From Bacillota bacterium (GTDB taxonomy: Bacteria; Bacillota; Clostridia; Christensenellales; SZUA-584), in NCBI GenBank assembly GCA_023459495.1, contig JAEWTL010000077.1:248001-312000 (forward strand): a DNA stretch of 64,000 nt. The letters are read 5' to 3'. Below, in pieces: positions 8,372 to 16,444 of the stretch. Under the pieces are notes generated by a model. The model was not told the origin of the DNA, did no database searches, and saw nothing but the letters and a program-made list of their open reading frames with translations. The position numbers were made by a program, and so were the translations under genes. Numbering within the stretch: the first letter of the stretch is position 1; the number at the start of each line of letters is the position of its first letter.

Positions 8372-8926
8372 TCACCTGTCCCTGTGGAGCCTGAGTTCAA
8401 TACCGCTACGTTCCGCTGCCGCTTCGAGGTACTGCCGGATTGTGTGGGCCAACTCCTGCCTGGGCAGGCCGCTTCGACCGCGCACCGCGTCCACTGCAGC
8501 TTCAAGTTCGTCCATCGGCAGCAGGGTGCAGGCCAGACAGTAGAAGCTTTTGGACTTGCCGTCATCGGCATCTCCCAGCAAATATTCGAGCGCGGTGATC
8601 CGCTGTTGCTGCTGCGCGAGGAAAACATCCATCCCGCGGCTTTGGATATCGATGAGATTGCCAGCCATCCGCTGATGCGTAACAAAGGAGTCGTGCCCTG
8701 CCCTGTCAAACCGCTTGCACGGGTAATCCCCGCAGTCCGCGCATACCTCGCCCCCGTGCTTTGCGACGCAGCAGCTGAGCACCCCGCAGGCCGGGTGCTT
8801 TTCGAAAAAGCCTGGCGCGCCGCATCCGGGGCACCGGGACGCGCCCGTTGTATAATGGCGCGGGCACAGGCCGCAGTCGATACCGCAGCAGCCGATTTCG
8901 GGAAACGCTTTCTCCGGCTTATTCAT
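8372..8926 (-). CDS. DUF3795 cysteine-rich protein
   Basis: 184 aa. The N-terminal half carries the DUF3795 pattern of paired cysteines: CCGIDCGLCPRHY (13-25), CPGCGAP, CGVLSCC, and CADCGDYPCKRF. These could bind an iron-sulfur cluster or zinc. The C-terminal half is helical, with another CLAC pair. Function is unknown; homologues are scattered in anaerobes. Start ATG 8926 follows GGAGAATCAT. It precedes the MgtC-like gene by 28 bases. Confidence 0.75.
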   Translation of the reverse strand: MNKPEKAFPEIGCCGIDCGLCPRHYTTGASRCPGCGAPGFFEKHPACGVLSCCVAKHGGEVCADCGDYPCKRFDRAGHDSFVTHQRMAGNLIDIQSRGMDVFLAQQQQRITALEYLLGDADDGKSKSFYCLACTLLPMDELEAAVDAVRGRSGLPRQELAHTIRQYLEAAAERSGIELRLHRDR

Positions 8927-9009
8927 ATGATTCTCCGACTGGCATATTCACTGCTGCAGGCTACATTTTCATAAAGGTGCACCAAATCATCCGTCGCATC
9001 TGTATGCGA

Positions 9010-10170
9010 TTATACCACATCCTGCGGCAAAGAGGGTGGCTGCTTGGTTCCGAACCACAGCCGGGGCGGACGCTCGTGCTTTCCGTGCCTCCGGTTTTTG
9101 TCGCGTACCCACAGGATGACGCCCACGAAGATCACCGGTATGCCTAGCACCACACCGTACACCGCTGCCTGTCCCGGTCCGCCGATGGGCAGCTCTGCCA
9201 CATGCCATACAGGCTCATCTGCAGCCGGGGGCACGGTTTCGCCCTCATCCTGAGCCGCGGTGGACACAGGCTGCTGCGCGCTCTGTTCTGCATCCGGTCC
9301 CGCTTGCGGTTTCTCCGGCGCTTCCGTGATTTCTTTTCTGTCCCGTACCTCCATCCGGTCGGCTTCCCCCATCGCAAACGTCTGGATAACGTCCTCCTCC
9401 TGCCCGTTTGCGTCGAGGCGGATGTTGAGCGTATAGGGGCTGCTTTCCCACGTCTCGCTTCCCGACGGGTGCAGGATGCGGTACTCGGTCTGCGGCGCCA
9501 TCTCCGGCAGGGTAATAGTCCCCTCCGCAACGATGGATCTCGCCGCGTCGCGGATCTCGTATGCGGCAGACACGCTTTGCACAATCGCGGCGGACGCGTT
9601 GACGACCGGGATGCTGATCCATTCGCCGTCTACGGTGATGTCGCCCGCAGTCACTGTCGGCGCGGCCTGAAGCGGCAGGTCGATCTGGACTGCCGTATCG
9701 ATGGTCCAGCCCTCGGCGGATACCCGGATGCCGCCGAGCAGCACGCCCGTGTCCGTATCCGGCAAGTCGATTCGTATGGTAAGCATTGCGGACATGCCCG
9801 CAATGAGCAGCACGGAGTCCTCCATAGTGACGTACTGTGCCAGCCCGGCGCTCTCGTCGGCCAGTGCAAACGCCTGCGTGTTAACTTTATCCGGGGTCTC
9901 ATAGAATATGCCGTCCGCGCCGCTGTAGGCGTTGAGCGCGGCCAGATCCAGCCGGAGCGTATTTCCGGTGAGGTTGTGAAGCACGGCCTGCAGCGTCACG
10001 GTATCCCCCGCGCCCGCGGCAATATGCCAGCCGTCGCTGCCGATATTCTCTTCCGGCAGTATGGGCTCCACGGAAAGCGGACATGCTTCGCTGGCTGCCG
10101 CGCGGCTAAAATCCGGACAGCAAAGCAGTGCCACCAGCGCCAGAAGCAGTACCACAATACCTCTTTTCAT
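9010..10170 (-). CDS. WxL-interacting-protein-like surface protein (DUF916-like)
   Basis: 386 aa. Residues 1-26 are a signal peptide. Two beta-rich Ig-like domains follow (about 30-150 and 155-270) with the WxLIP-type opening SVEPILPEENIG and the run HNLTGNTLRLDLAALNAYSG. A Pro/Glu/Gln-rich linker (about 275-325), one membrane helix (about 334-354) and a basic tail end it. WxLIP proteins sit in the membrane and bind WxL-domain proteins and the cell wall in Gram-positives. Usually they lie next to WxL genes; none is present here, so partner and role are open. About 160 bases of A/T-balanced DNA separate it from the next gene. Confidence 0.65.
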   Translation of the reverse strand: MKRGIVVLLLALVALLCCPDFSRAAASEACPLSVEPILPEENIGSDGWHIAAGAGDTVTLQAVLHNLTGNTLRLDLAALNAYSGADGIFYETPDKVNTQAFALADESAGLAQYVTMEDSVLLIAGMSAMLTIRIDLPDTDTGVLLGGIRVSAEGWTIDTAVQIDLPLQAAPTVTAGDITVDGEWISIPVVNASAAIVQSVSAAYEIRDAARSIVAEGTITLPEMAPQTEYRILHPSGSETWESSPYTLNIRLDANGQEEDVIQTFAMGEADRMEVRDRKEITEAPEKPQAGPDAEQSAQQPVSTAAQDEGETVPPAADEPVWHVAELPIGGPGQAAVYGVVLGIPVIFVGVILWVRDKNRRHGKHERPPRLWFGTKQPPSLPQDVV

Positions 10171-10306
10171 TCACCCCATCCCCCTGTTGCCTGTATCATA
10201 TCAGAAATGCAGGAAGTTTTGTACTGTTCGCCATAAACTCCGTTTCCAAAACGGGCTCTCATAACGGCACGGTGCCGCGAACTGAAATCGCGTTCGGGAA
10301 CGAAAT

Positions 10307-10347
10307 AAAAACACACCGGTCATGAGGCATGTTTTTATTCCTTGTTT
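10307..10347 (-). terminator. Weak terminator-like inverted repeat
   Basis: AATAAAAACA and TGTTTTTATT form a 10-bp perfect inverted repeat around a 16-base loop, 35 bases after the nucleotidyltransferase gene. It is AT-rich, so the stem is weak, but T runs follow on both strands. Confidence 0.45.
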
Positions 10348-10380
10348 GATTTATCGGTTATTTTATGAAATCCTTTATGC

Positions 10381-12786
10381 TTATTCCATATCCGGCTCCG
10401 GTTTTTGGGCCTCCTTGGGCTGTTTGATAATGCGTTTGACCATGTCGGTGTACTTCTCGCACAGCTCCGTCGCAAACTCCTCCGTATCGCCCTCGGTGCG
10501 GATGATGATGCGCGGGTGTGTGGTGTGCGGGCAGATGTATCCGAAGCCGTGCCCCTCCTCAAAGCGCAAGCCTTCGCTGGCGTGCGCGCCCTGTTTGTAC
10601 ATCCCGCCGATCACGCGGCCCACGTCCTCCCACTCGCAGCCCACTTCCCGCACGCGCACATGGCCCGGGCGGATCATGGATGCGATCTCCTCGACTGTAG
10701 AGCCGGTGCGGGCAATGTGTTCTGCAATGCGGCAGACAGCATAGACCGCGTCGAACAGCACCCGCCGCTGCTCCACGCTGAGCGAGAGCAGCGCTTCCTG
10801 CTCCGAGCCGAATGTGACCTCCAGCCCCAGCCGCCGTGCCACGGATACCACGCTGCCCGGCGCGCCCGTGGGCAGCACCACCGTCTTGCGCTCCAGCCCG
10901 GCCAGCACGAGGTAATGACGCACCGCGCCGAAATCGTCTGCGTCAATTACGCTGCCGTCCGCGAGGAACAGCGTGGCATGCGCGGCGTTGCGCGAGAACC
11001 GTACCGCGAAATGCGCCCCCTCCTGCGATATGCCCGTCACCGCGTCCAGCCGCACGTCCGCGGTCTGCCGCTGCACCGATATGCCAGACGCCTCCAATGC
11101 CCGCGACGCCAGTTCGTCGGTGCCGCGCCCGCCCCGTACGATCACGCGGATGTCCGCGTTCCGGATGGCCAGCCGATCGATTTTCGCGCCCGCGGTGTGC
11201 ACGTACAGGCTTTCCGCCGCGTCCACAGGCCGCTCCCTACCGCAGCGCATGTCCGCCAGCACCTCACCCTGATGAAAGTACTTGCTTTCGATCTGCCGCC
11301 TCGTCTGTTTGGAGAGCAGGAACAGTTCCGGTTCAAAGATGTCCGCGAGCAGCTTGACGCCTTTGTACGACCGCACCGAGATGCACAGCCCCGCGCCCAT
11401 CATCGCGGCAGCGTAGGCGAACACCGGGCGCGGTACGCTGATGAACGTGAGCGCATCCGCGCCGCTCATGGTGAAGATGCCTGCTGCCTGCTTGAGTGCG
11501 GCGTTGGCAAAGTCGCTGCCGTCGCTGCACAGCGCCACGGTTTTACCGGACATCACCTCTGCTGCCGCGCCGAATATTCGCCCCAGTCGCAGCGGCGTCA
11601 GGTCCTCGCCGATGTCGCCCGCAAAGCCGTTCTTGCCAATGAAGTCCACGCGCTCCCCATGGCCCCAGATGATGTTCTCCCCCGCTGACGCGCCCGCGTG
11701 CAGCCACTTCTCCGGCCACAGCCGCACGTGCGGCGATACGCGGTTGTCGCCTGCGAGGCTGCAGCGGTCGCCCACCACGGCGGTCTCGTACACGCTGCAC
11801 CGTTCGCCCAGCGACGCGCCCGTGCCGATGACGCAGCCCGAGAGCTTGGTATGCTTGCCCACCCGCGCCCCGGATAGCAATATGCTGCGCTTTATGTTGG
11901 CATACGCGGCCACCCGCGCCCCATTGCCGATACACGAATACTGCCCGATGTGGGCGCCTTCCCCGATGACCGAGCCCGCACCGATGAAGGCAGGCGACTG
12001 CACGAGCGCCGAGTTGCTGATGTTCGCCCCTTCGCCGACGTAAACACCGCCCACGTTTCTGCCGCTGATCTTCACGTTAACCGCGCCTTTGAGCATGTCC
12101 TCGTGGGCCTTGATATACGCCTCAATGTTGCCCACGTCGCACCAATAGCCTTCCGCGACATAGCCATAGATGGGCAGGTTCTGCTGCATCATCAGCGGAA
12201 ACAGGTCCTTGGCGAAGTCAAACCTCTGGCCCGCCGGGATGAGATCCAGCACCTGCGGCTCAATGATGTAGATACCGGTGTTGATGGTGTCAGAGAATAC
12301 GTCCTCCCAGCCCGGTTTCTCTACAAAGCGTTCCACGCCGCCCTCGCTGCCCGAGATTACCACGCCGTATTCCAGTGGGTTGCCCATGCGTTTTAAAACG
12401 ATGGTGGCAGCTGCGCCGTTGCGTTTATGGAAGTCCGCCGCGGCCATGATGTCGATGTCGGTCAGCGCGTCCCCGCTGAATACGAGAAACGTGCCGTCCA
12501 CAAAGCCCGAAGCGTTTTTGACGCTGCCCGCCGTGCCGAGCGGCGTGTCCTCCACGTAAAATTCCACATGGGCTTCTTTGGGCGTATGGTCCTCGAACCA
12601 TTCCGTGATCACCGCGGGCTTATAGCCCAGTGTAAATGCCATGTCGGTGATGCCGAAACGCAAAAGATGCTCGACGGCATATTCGAGCATCGGTTTATCG
12701 AGCAGCGGTACCATTGGCTTGGGTACGGCACACGTGAGCGGCCTCAGGCGCGTGCCTTCGCCGCCCGCCATTACAATTGCTTTCAT
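10381..12786 (-). CDS. Sugar-1-phosphate nucleotidyltransferase fused to a left-handed beta-helix and a degenerate phosphomannomutase domain
   Basis: 801 aa. Residues 1-230 are an intact NTP-transferase (MAGGEGTRLRPLT at 6-18, VPKPM, FSGDALTD at 103-110). Residues about 240-375 carry hexapeptide repeats. Residues about 375-785 have the phosphohexomutase fold, but its active site has decayed: the phosphoserine loop TASHNP is replaced by GLCISVRSYKG (466-476) and the metal loop DGDADR is not found at the matching FLADGSVID. The first half probably makes GDP-mannose or a similar sugar nucleotide; the last domain probably binds sugar phosphate without catalysis (inference). Start ATG 12786 follows GCGGAGG; an upstream extension of the frame has no conserved sequence. 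Confidence 0.88.
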   Translation of the reverse strand: MKAIVMAGGEGTRLRPLTCAVPKPMVPLLDKPMLEYAVEHLLRFGITDMAFTLGYKPAVITEWFEDHTPKEAHVEFYVEDTPLGTAGSVKNASGFVDGTFLVFSGDALTDIDIMAAADFHKRNGAAATIVLKRMGNPLEYGVVISGSEGGVERFVEKPGWEDVFSDTINTGIYIIEPQVLDLIPAGQRFDFAKDLFPLMMQQNLPIYGYVAEGYWCDVGNIEAYIKAHEDMLKGAVNVKISGRNVGGVYVGEGANISNSALVQSPAFIGAGSVIGEGAHIGQYSCIGNGARVAAYANIKRSILLSGARVGKHTKLSGCVIGTGASLGERCSVYETAVVGDRCSLAGDNRVSPHVRLWPEKWLHAGASAGENIIWGHGERVDFIGKNGFAGDIGEDLTPLRLGRIFGAAAEVMSGKTVALCSDGSDFANAALKQAAGIFTMSGADALTFISVPRPVFAYAAAMMGAGLCISVRSYKGVKLLADIFEPELFLLSKQTRRQIESKYFHQGEVLADMRCGRERPVDAAESLYVHTAGAKIDRLAIRNADIRVIVRGGRGTDELASRALEASGISVQRQTADVRLDAVTGISQEGAHFAVRFSRNAAHATLFLADGSVIDADDFGAVRHYLVLAGLERKTVVLPTGAPGSVVSVARRLGLEVTFGSEQEALLSLSVEQRRVLFDAVYAVCRIAEHIARTGSTVEEIASMIRPGHVRVREVGCEWEDVGRVIGGMYKQGAHASEGLRFEEGHGFGYICPHTTHPRIIIRTEGDTEEFATELCEKYTDMVKRIIKQPKEAQKPEPDME

Positions 12787-12883
12787 ACAAAAATGCCTCC
12801 GCGGGTGGTATGGCTTTAGTATGCGCAATCGCTTTGTCATGTATTCTGCGCTGTTTTTTGTGAATTTTGAAGTTGAATCTTTA

Positions 12884-12940
12884 TGGAGGCTCTGCCTCCA
12901 TGCCACCGCTAAGGGAACATTGTCCCCTTAGAACCCCGTC
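12884..12940. repeat. Three-hairpin dispersed repeat, copy 1
   Basis: Hairpin TGGAGGCTCTGCCTCCA, spacer, hairpin CTAAGGGAAC...GTCCCCTTAG, then CCCCGTC. The same layout recurs at 16304-16380 (inverted) and 29706-29800. Confidence 0.75.
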
Positions 12941-13112
12941 TTGCAAAACGCTCTGTTCCAGATCGTTTCGTGTGCCAAAAAAATTCAATTACTATTCTTT
13001 CTGATCAAAGCATTGACTATGTGGGATTCATGCGGCAGGCTGTATAGTTACGGTTCGCGCAGATATAAATCCCCATCCGACTTAGCAGTACTATGCGATC
13101 CCAGCGCCAACC

Positions 13113-13202
13113 GTAGGGCGCGGCATCCTTGACGCGCCGCCTGTGATCCCGTTGCATTGATACCGCCGGGCTTTCCGGGACGTGCAGGAGCCCGTCCCCT
13201 AC
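13113..13202. repeat. GTAGGG-type palindromic repeats (two copies)
   Basis: GTAGGGCGCGGCATCCTTGA..GCGCCGCC at 13113-13141 and the inverted GGGACGTGCAGGAGCCCGTC plus CCCTAC ending at 13202. Related copies lie at 16420-16444 and 63055-63083. Confidence 0.6.
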
Positions 13203-13337
13203 GTATGGTGCGGCGGGAGACGGCGTGTCGGCAACCGAGGGGGAAATCAGCGATACTTTGCGATACTGGGACGTAGGAAAAAATGCCCTCTTGCCTAAAG
13301 GGGGCTCCGTTGATTCTCCCTTTTTTGCGCTAGCGCC

Positions 13338-13706
13338 TTATAACCAAATCGCCTTGACGATCAAAAAGACAACCAGCAACCATATCAATACGATGGGGAT
13401 GGCATAGTACCATTTCTTCGGTCTGCCGCCTGCCCAAAGGTTCTCCGCTTCTTTGCGGCATTCAGCAAAGACTTCCGGTGGTATCAGCTTTATCGTAAGT
13501 GCAACCATCAGGGGCAGTATGATCAGATCGTCCAGATAGCCGAGTACGGGGATGAAGTCGGGAATGAGGTCGATCGGCGAGAGCGCATAGGCGATTGTCA
13601 ATCCGGCGAGTATCTTTGCCGCAACAGGCGTCTCTTTTTTCTTCATGGCAATGAATACTGCCGGGATATCTGTTTTGAGTTTTTTCGCTTTTTCTTTCAG
13701 GTTCAT
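13338..13706 (-). CDS. YkvA family (DUF1232) membrane protein
   Basis: 122 aa. The DUF1232 core is KILAGLTIAYALSPIDLIPD followed by FIPVLGYLDDLIILPLMVAL, with the diagnostic SPIDLIPDF. A further C-terminal helix (residues about 100-121) spans the membrane, so three membrane segments in all. Function unknown. Start ATG 13706 overlaps the stop of the marR gene by 4 bases (ATGA), so translation is coupled and it is the third gene of the hydrolase-marR-ykvA operon. Confidence 0.88.
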   Translation of the reverse strand: MNLKEKAKKLKTDIPAVFIAMKKKETPVAAKILAGLTIAYALSPIDLIPDFIPVLGYLDDLIILPLMVALTIKLIPPEVFAECRKEAENLWAGGRPKKWYYAIPIVLIWLLVVFLIVKAIWL

Positions 13707-14131
13707 TTACTGATGCTTTTCGCCCTTTCGCTGATATCGCTGATGGTTTTGGCAAAGCTTTGAATCTCCTCGGCTTCCTTACCTTGAAATAGTTGCTTCA
13801 GCCATTCCTCATGCAAATCCAGTATGTATTGAAACAACTCTCTACCGGTTTCCGACAGATAGAGCTCTTTTGCCCTCTTGTCACTGGCAGACTTCTTCGA
13901 TGTAATGAATCCTTTTTCCTCCATGCTTTTTACAGACCGGGCAACGGCCGCTTTGTCAATTGCCAGAGTGCTCGCGATTTCCTCCTGGCTGATGCCTTCC
14001 TTTTCCCCTATGTTCACCAAAAAAACGCTGTCCGAGAAAGACAGATCCTTCGACGTTATTGATTTTGAAACATAGTTCAAAAAGGTCCTGTAAAGAATTC
14101 CGAAGTTTCTGAGAATCGATAGATTTTCCAT
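13703..14131 (-). CDS. MarR family transcriptional regulator
   Basis: 142 aa with the MarR winged helix: GISQEEIASTLAIDKAAVAR (recognition helix region, residues about 46-65), SVKSMEEKGFI and the wing DKRAKELYLSETG. MarR dimers bind short palindromes and are usually released by small phenolic or lipophilic ligands. It lies 21 bases after the hydrolase gene and overlaps ykvA. The operon promoter carries a perfect-armed palindrome (15265-15277), so autoregulation is the simplest model (inference). Confidence 0.9.
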   Translation of the reverse strand: MENLSILRNFGILYRTFLNYVSKSITSKDLSFSDSVFLVNIGEKEGISQEEIASTLAIDKAAVARSVKSMEEKGFITSKKSASDKRAKELYLSETGRELFQYILDLHEEWLKQLFQGKEAEEIQSFAKTISDISERAKSISK

Positions 14132-14152
14132 ATGTACAATCCTTGAATATAT

Positions 14153-15238
14153 TTATTCGCCCAAAAAGAATTCTTCTACCAGTTGGACAAACTGATCGGG
14201 TGCCTCCAGATTCGTCACGTGTCCGGCATCGATCTTCACATATTGGCAGCCGTTGATGAGCGAAACTGCACGGTCCGCCATTTCCTGAGACATTGCGCCG
14301 TTTAGCGTACCATCTTCCAAATAATCAAAATCCGCCTGAATCAGCAGCGTCGGACACTGAATTTTCTGGAGCGCCTCTGCATGATCAAATCCTTCGTTCC
14401 ATGATCCATCGTAAAACGCGGCGCCAAAGCGCGGATCGTAGTAATTCAAGCCTCTCAGCATTTCCTGTACGGAAGCGGGTACAAATGCGATTTCGACCGG
14501 CTGCCCGGGATTTGCCTTTTTATAGTTGTTGACAGCAAATCGGATCAGCGGCTGAGCGAATGGTCCCGCATACGTTTTAAAAAACTCCGTGCCATTTTCG
14601 ATCCAATAGTCTAAAAAATTGCCGCCATAGCTGCTGTCCTCAAGGGCATTATCGCTGGCTGTGAAAAGCTTATACGCGACCGTCTGCTCAATCTCAGGGT
14701 ATTCTGAGGAAAACAACGGCGGGTCTTCCAGTACGATCGCCTTTACTAAATCCGGCTCGTTTGCGGCAAGCCAGGTTGTCAATAGTCCGCCCGATGAATT
14801 CCCGGTCACAAAAGCAGGTCCCCCGATTACAGTCTCAATGAAATCCGCCAAATCACTGCCGATCTGATTGGCGGACATGACGTAATCATCCGGGGCAGTG
14901 GTTTTTCCGTGTCCGGGATAATCCACGGCGAACACATGAAATTTAGCAGACAGCTCCGGCAGCACCTCGCTGTACGTGTACCAATCCAGCGTTTGCGCAT
15001 GCAATAGCAGCAGCGCGGGCCCGTTATCCGGACCTTCGGCATAGTTGAAATTCACCTCGCCCACTTGGGCGGTCTTTTCAGCGATACCCGCTTCGGCCAG
15101 CTTTTCATCCGCCGGGTTCCTATACTGGTTCATATAGATAATCAGCACGATTATTGCGATCACCAAAAGCAATACGATAATGCCGATAATGAATAATATC
15201 TTTTTGGGCACTGTATTCAAGAAACCGGCTGCACTCAT
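14153..15238 (-). CDS. Membrane-anchored alpha/beta hydrolase
   Basis: 361 aa. One membrane helix at residues 13-36 anchors an outward-facing alpha/beta hydrolase domain (about 60-358). The oxyanion region is LLLLHAQTLDW, the strand VFAVDYPGHGKT (102-113) is typical, and the nucleophile elbow is GNSSG (146-150), Ser148. The acid and histidine are likely D in IQADFDYLEDG and H in IDAGHVTNLE near the end. Substrate unknown; family members include esterases and haloperoxidase-like enzymes. Start ATG 15238 follows AAGGAG by 6 bases; an earlier in-frame TTG (15277) is inside the promoter. First gene of the MarR operon. Confidence 0.88.
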   Translation of the reverse strand: MSAAGFLNTVPKKILFIIGIIVLLLVIAIIVLIIYMNQYRNPADEKLAEAGIAEKTAQVGEVNFNYAEGPDNGPALLLLHAQTLDWYTYSEVLPELSAKFHVFAVDYPGHGKTTAPDDYVMSANQIGSDLADFIETVIGGPAFVTGNSSGGLLTTWLAANEPDLVKAIVLEDPPLFSSEYPEIEQTVAYKLFTASDNALEDSSYGGNFLDYWIENGTEFFKTYAGPFAQPLIRFAVNNYKKANPGQPVEIAFVPASVQEMLRGLNYYDPRFGAAFYDGSWNEGFDHAEALQKIQCPTLLIQADFDYLEDGTLNGAMSQEMADRAVSLINGCQYVKIDAGHVTNLEAPDQFVQLVEEFFLGE

Positions 15239-15264
15239 ACACATCTCCTTGCCAAAGCATTTAG

Positions 15265-15277
15265 TTGACTCAGTCAA
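15265..15277 (-). promoter_or_regulatory. Candidate MarR operator
   Basis: A 13-bp palindrome, TTGACT-N-AGTCAA, starting at the last base of the -10 box and covering the expected transcription start of the hydrolase-marR-ykvA operon. Perfect 6-bp arms. Position fits steric repression. Confidence 0.6.
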
Positions 15278-15305
15278 TTATATGGTTATTTATTTGAATT
15301 GTCAA
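15277..15305 (-). promoter_or_regulatory. Consensus promoter of the hydrolase-marR-ykvA operon
   Basis: Reading on the minus strand: TTGACA (15305-15300), exactly 17 bases, TATAAT (15282-15277). All 12 consensus positions match, so unrepressed activity should be high. Confidence 0.85.
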
Positions 15306-15456
15306 TATTGGAGGGATTCAATCAGCGAGTCATACAGTTTGGATAGGCACAGGTACAAAATCACACAGACGGCTCGCCAATAGCCCCCAACAGGGGTCCT
15401 CGGAAAGCAAAGCTTTTTGGGGTGGTACGCAAGGGGGCCTTTGGTTCGCGGCTATC

Positions 15457-15684
15457 CTATTCTTTATGATTATCTTCCTTTCTTTTTTCTGGTATTAAAG
15501 CAAAGTTAATTGCCATCACGACCACCTGAATCAATGCTAAAACAACAAACACCAGCAAAATCCAATCCCCAAAACCAGCAAAGATACCTACTTTGTAATA
15601 CTTTAAAAACCAAACACATCCAAACAGCAGGAGACACGCCCCATTAATTACCCTAGCTTTATTAATTATTTTTTGTAATTTCAT
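15457..15684 (-). CDS. Small two-helix membrane protein, unknown
   Basis: 75 aa. A basic N-terminus (MKLQKIINKAR), two membrane helices (about 13-30 and 37-62) and a charged tail PEKRKEDNHKE. No family recognised. The codon use is AT-rich, unlike the flanking core genes, as in the next small gene. The ATG at 15684 has an AAGGCAG-like site upstream. It stands alone. Confidence 0.65.
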   Translation of the reverse strand: MKLQKIINKARVINGACLLLFGCVWFLKYYKVGIFAGFGDWILLVFVVLALIQVVVMAINFALIPEKRKEDNHKE

Positions 15685-15803
15685 ATGATACTGCCTTTTT
15701 CATACATTATAAATTCGTCTATAATATTATCACGTTTACCACTAAATTCACAATTAGTATGTTTTTAAGCAATGCGTCAATCAATGCACCTCTTTTTCTG
15801 CAT

Positions 15804-15826
15804 AAAAAAGAGGCGGTTACCGCCGC
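15804..15826 (-). terminator. Terminator after the 15937-16179 gene
   Basis: On the minus strand GGCGGTAACCGCC folds with a one-base loop inside a longer GAGG...CCTC stem and is followed by TCTTTTTTA. Confidence 0.7.
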
Positions 15827-15936
15827 CCCTCGTTGTTTTAGAGAAACTTTGTCCTTCGGAACACAAATTGATTCGCGCGATGGGAATTGCCTATAATAAA
15901 TGATGCATACCTTTTTCTATCGTTACATGTAGACTT

Positions 15937-16179
15937 TTATCTTAAAGCTTCGATTATAATAATTATACACAACAAAAAATAAGCTACAAAATGAAATGCA
16001 GGTCCCAGCTTTTTAGTGTTTCTGATCCCGTTTAAAAACATCACTATACTTAATAGTCCGATAAAAATAATAGCGTCAAATTCTCCGATTAAGACACCAA
16101 GCAGAGGAGACAAGATAGTTAATATCACAAATATAACAATTATGATATCAAGTAATTTCATTTTTAATTGTGAGTTCAC
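15937..16179 (-). CDS. Small multi-helix membrane protein, unknown
   Basis: 80 aa with three likely membrane helices (LDIIIVIFVILTILSPLLGV, then IIFIGLLSIVMFLNGI, then FVAYFLLCIIIIIEAL). I chose GTG 16179 because GGGGGA lies 5 bases upstream; ATG 16206 has no ribosome site, and ATG 16161 is a further alternative. AT-rich coding sequence. No family recognised; could be a DUF-type immunity-like or stress membrane protein, but nothing nearby supports a specific role. Confidence 0.6.
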   Translation of the reverse strand: MNSQLKMKLLDIIIVIFVILTILSPLLGVLIGEFDAIIFIGLLSIVMFLNGIRNTKKLGPAFHFVAYFLLCIIIIIEALR

Positions 16180-16247
16180 ATCATTCCCCCGATACCTGCC
16201 GATCATATAATTATATTATATTCCATTTCTTGTACAGTTGTAAATCT

Positions 16248-16286
16248 AGAATAAAAGGAGACGGTCTTGCGACCGCCTCTTATTCT
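16248..16286. terminator. Strong bidirectional hairpin
   Basis: AGAATAA...TTATTCT outer arms with an inner CGGTC-TTGC-GACCG stem, about 16 pairs with small bulges. It separates the AT-rich patch from the hslU side repeats. Confidence 0.6.
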
Positions 16287-16303
16287 AAATAACCTTTTAT
16301 TCT

Positions 16304-16380
16304 GCGAAACGCAAGGCGTTTCGCCTTGATGGGATGCCAAAGGGACGAGTCCCTTTGGCAGGGCGAGGGCAGCGCCCTCG
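16304..16380. repeat. Three-hairpin dispersed repeat, copy 2 (inverted)
   Basis: Hairpins GCGAAACGC..GCGTTTCGC, CCAAAGGGACGAGTCCCTTTGG and GAGGGCAGCGCCCTC in series. Read on the minus strand, the order matches copies at 12884 and 29706. Confidence 0.75.
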
Positions 16381-16419
16381 TAATAACGTCCCCCCGCCCG
16401 GGAGTGTTGCTTATATACA

Positions 16420-16444
16420 GGCGGTCAAGGATGCCCGCCCCTAC
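16420..16444. repeat. GTAGGG-type palindrome overlapping the hslU stop codon
   Basis: On the minus strand the hslU stop TAG is the start of GTAGGGGCGGGCATCC followed by TTGACCGCC. The stop codon is thus supplied by, or preserved within, the repeat. Confidence 0.65.

Larger units (their letters stand above)
12787..13337. other. Gene-free spacer with palindromic repeats
   Basis: Between the nucleotidyltransferase start and the YkvA stop. It holds a three-hairpin repeat (12884-12940), two GTAGGG-type palindromes (13113-13141, 13168-13202) and an AT-rich stretch (12960-13020) likely to carry the nucleotidyltransferase promoter, though I cannot fix its boxes. Six-frame reading gives no ORF with a ribosome site. 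Confidence 0.7.

Noticed and set aside
12786..12906. 40-residue N-terminal extension of the nucleotidyltransferase
   Set aside because: The extension has no conserved sequence; GGAGG lies just before the ATG that starts the conserved MAGGEGTR region.
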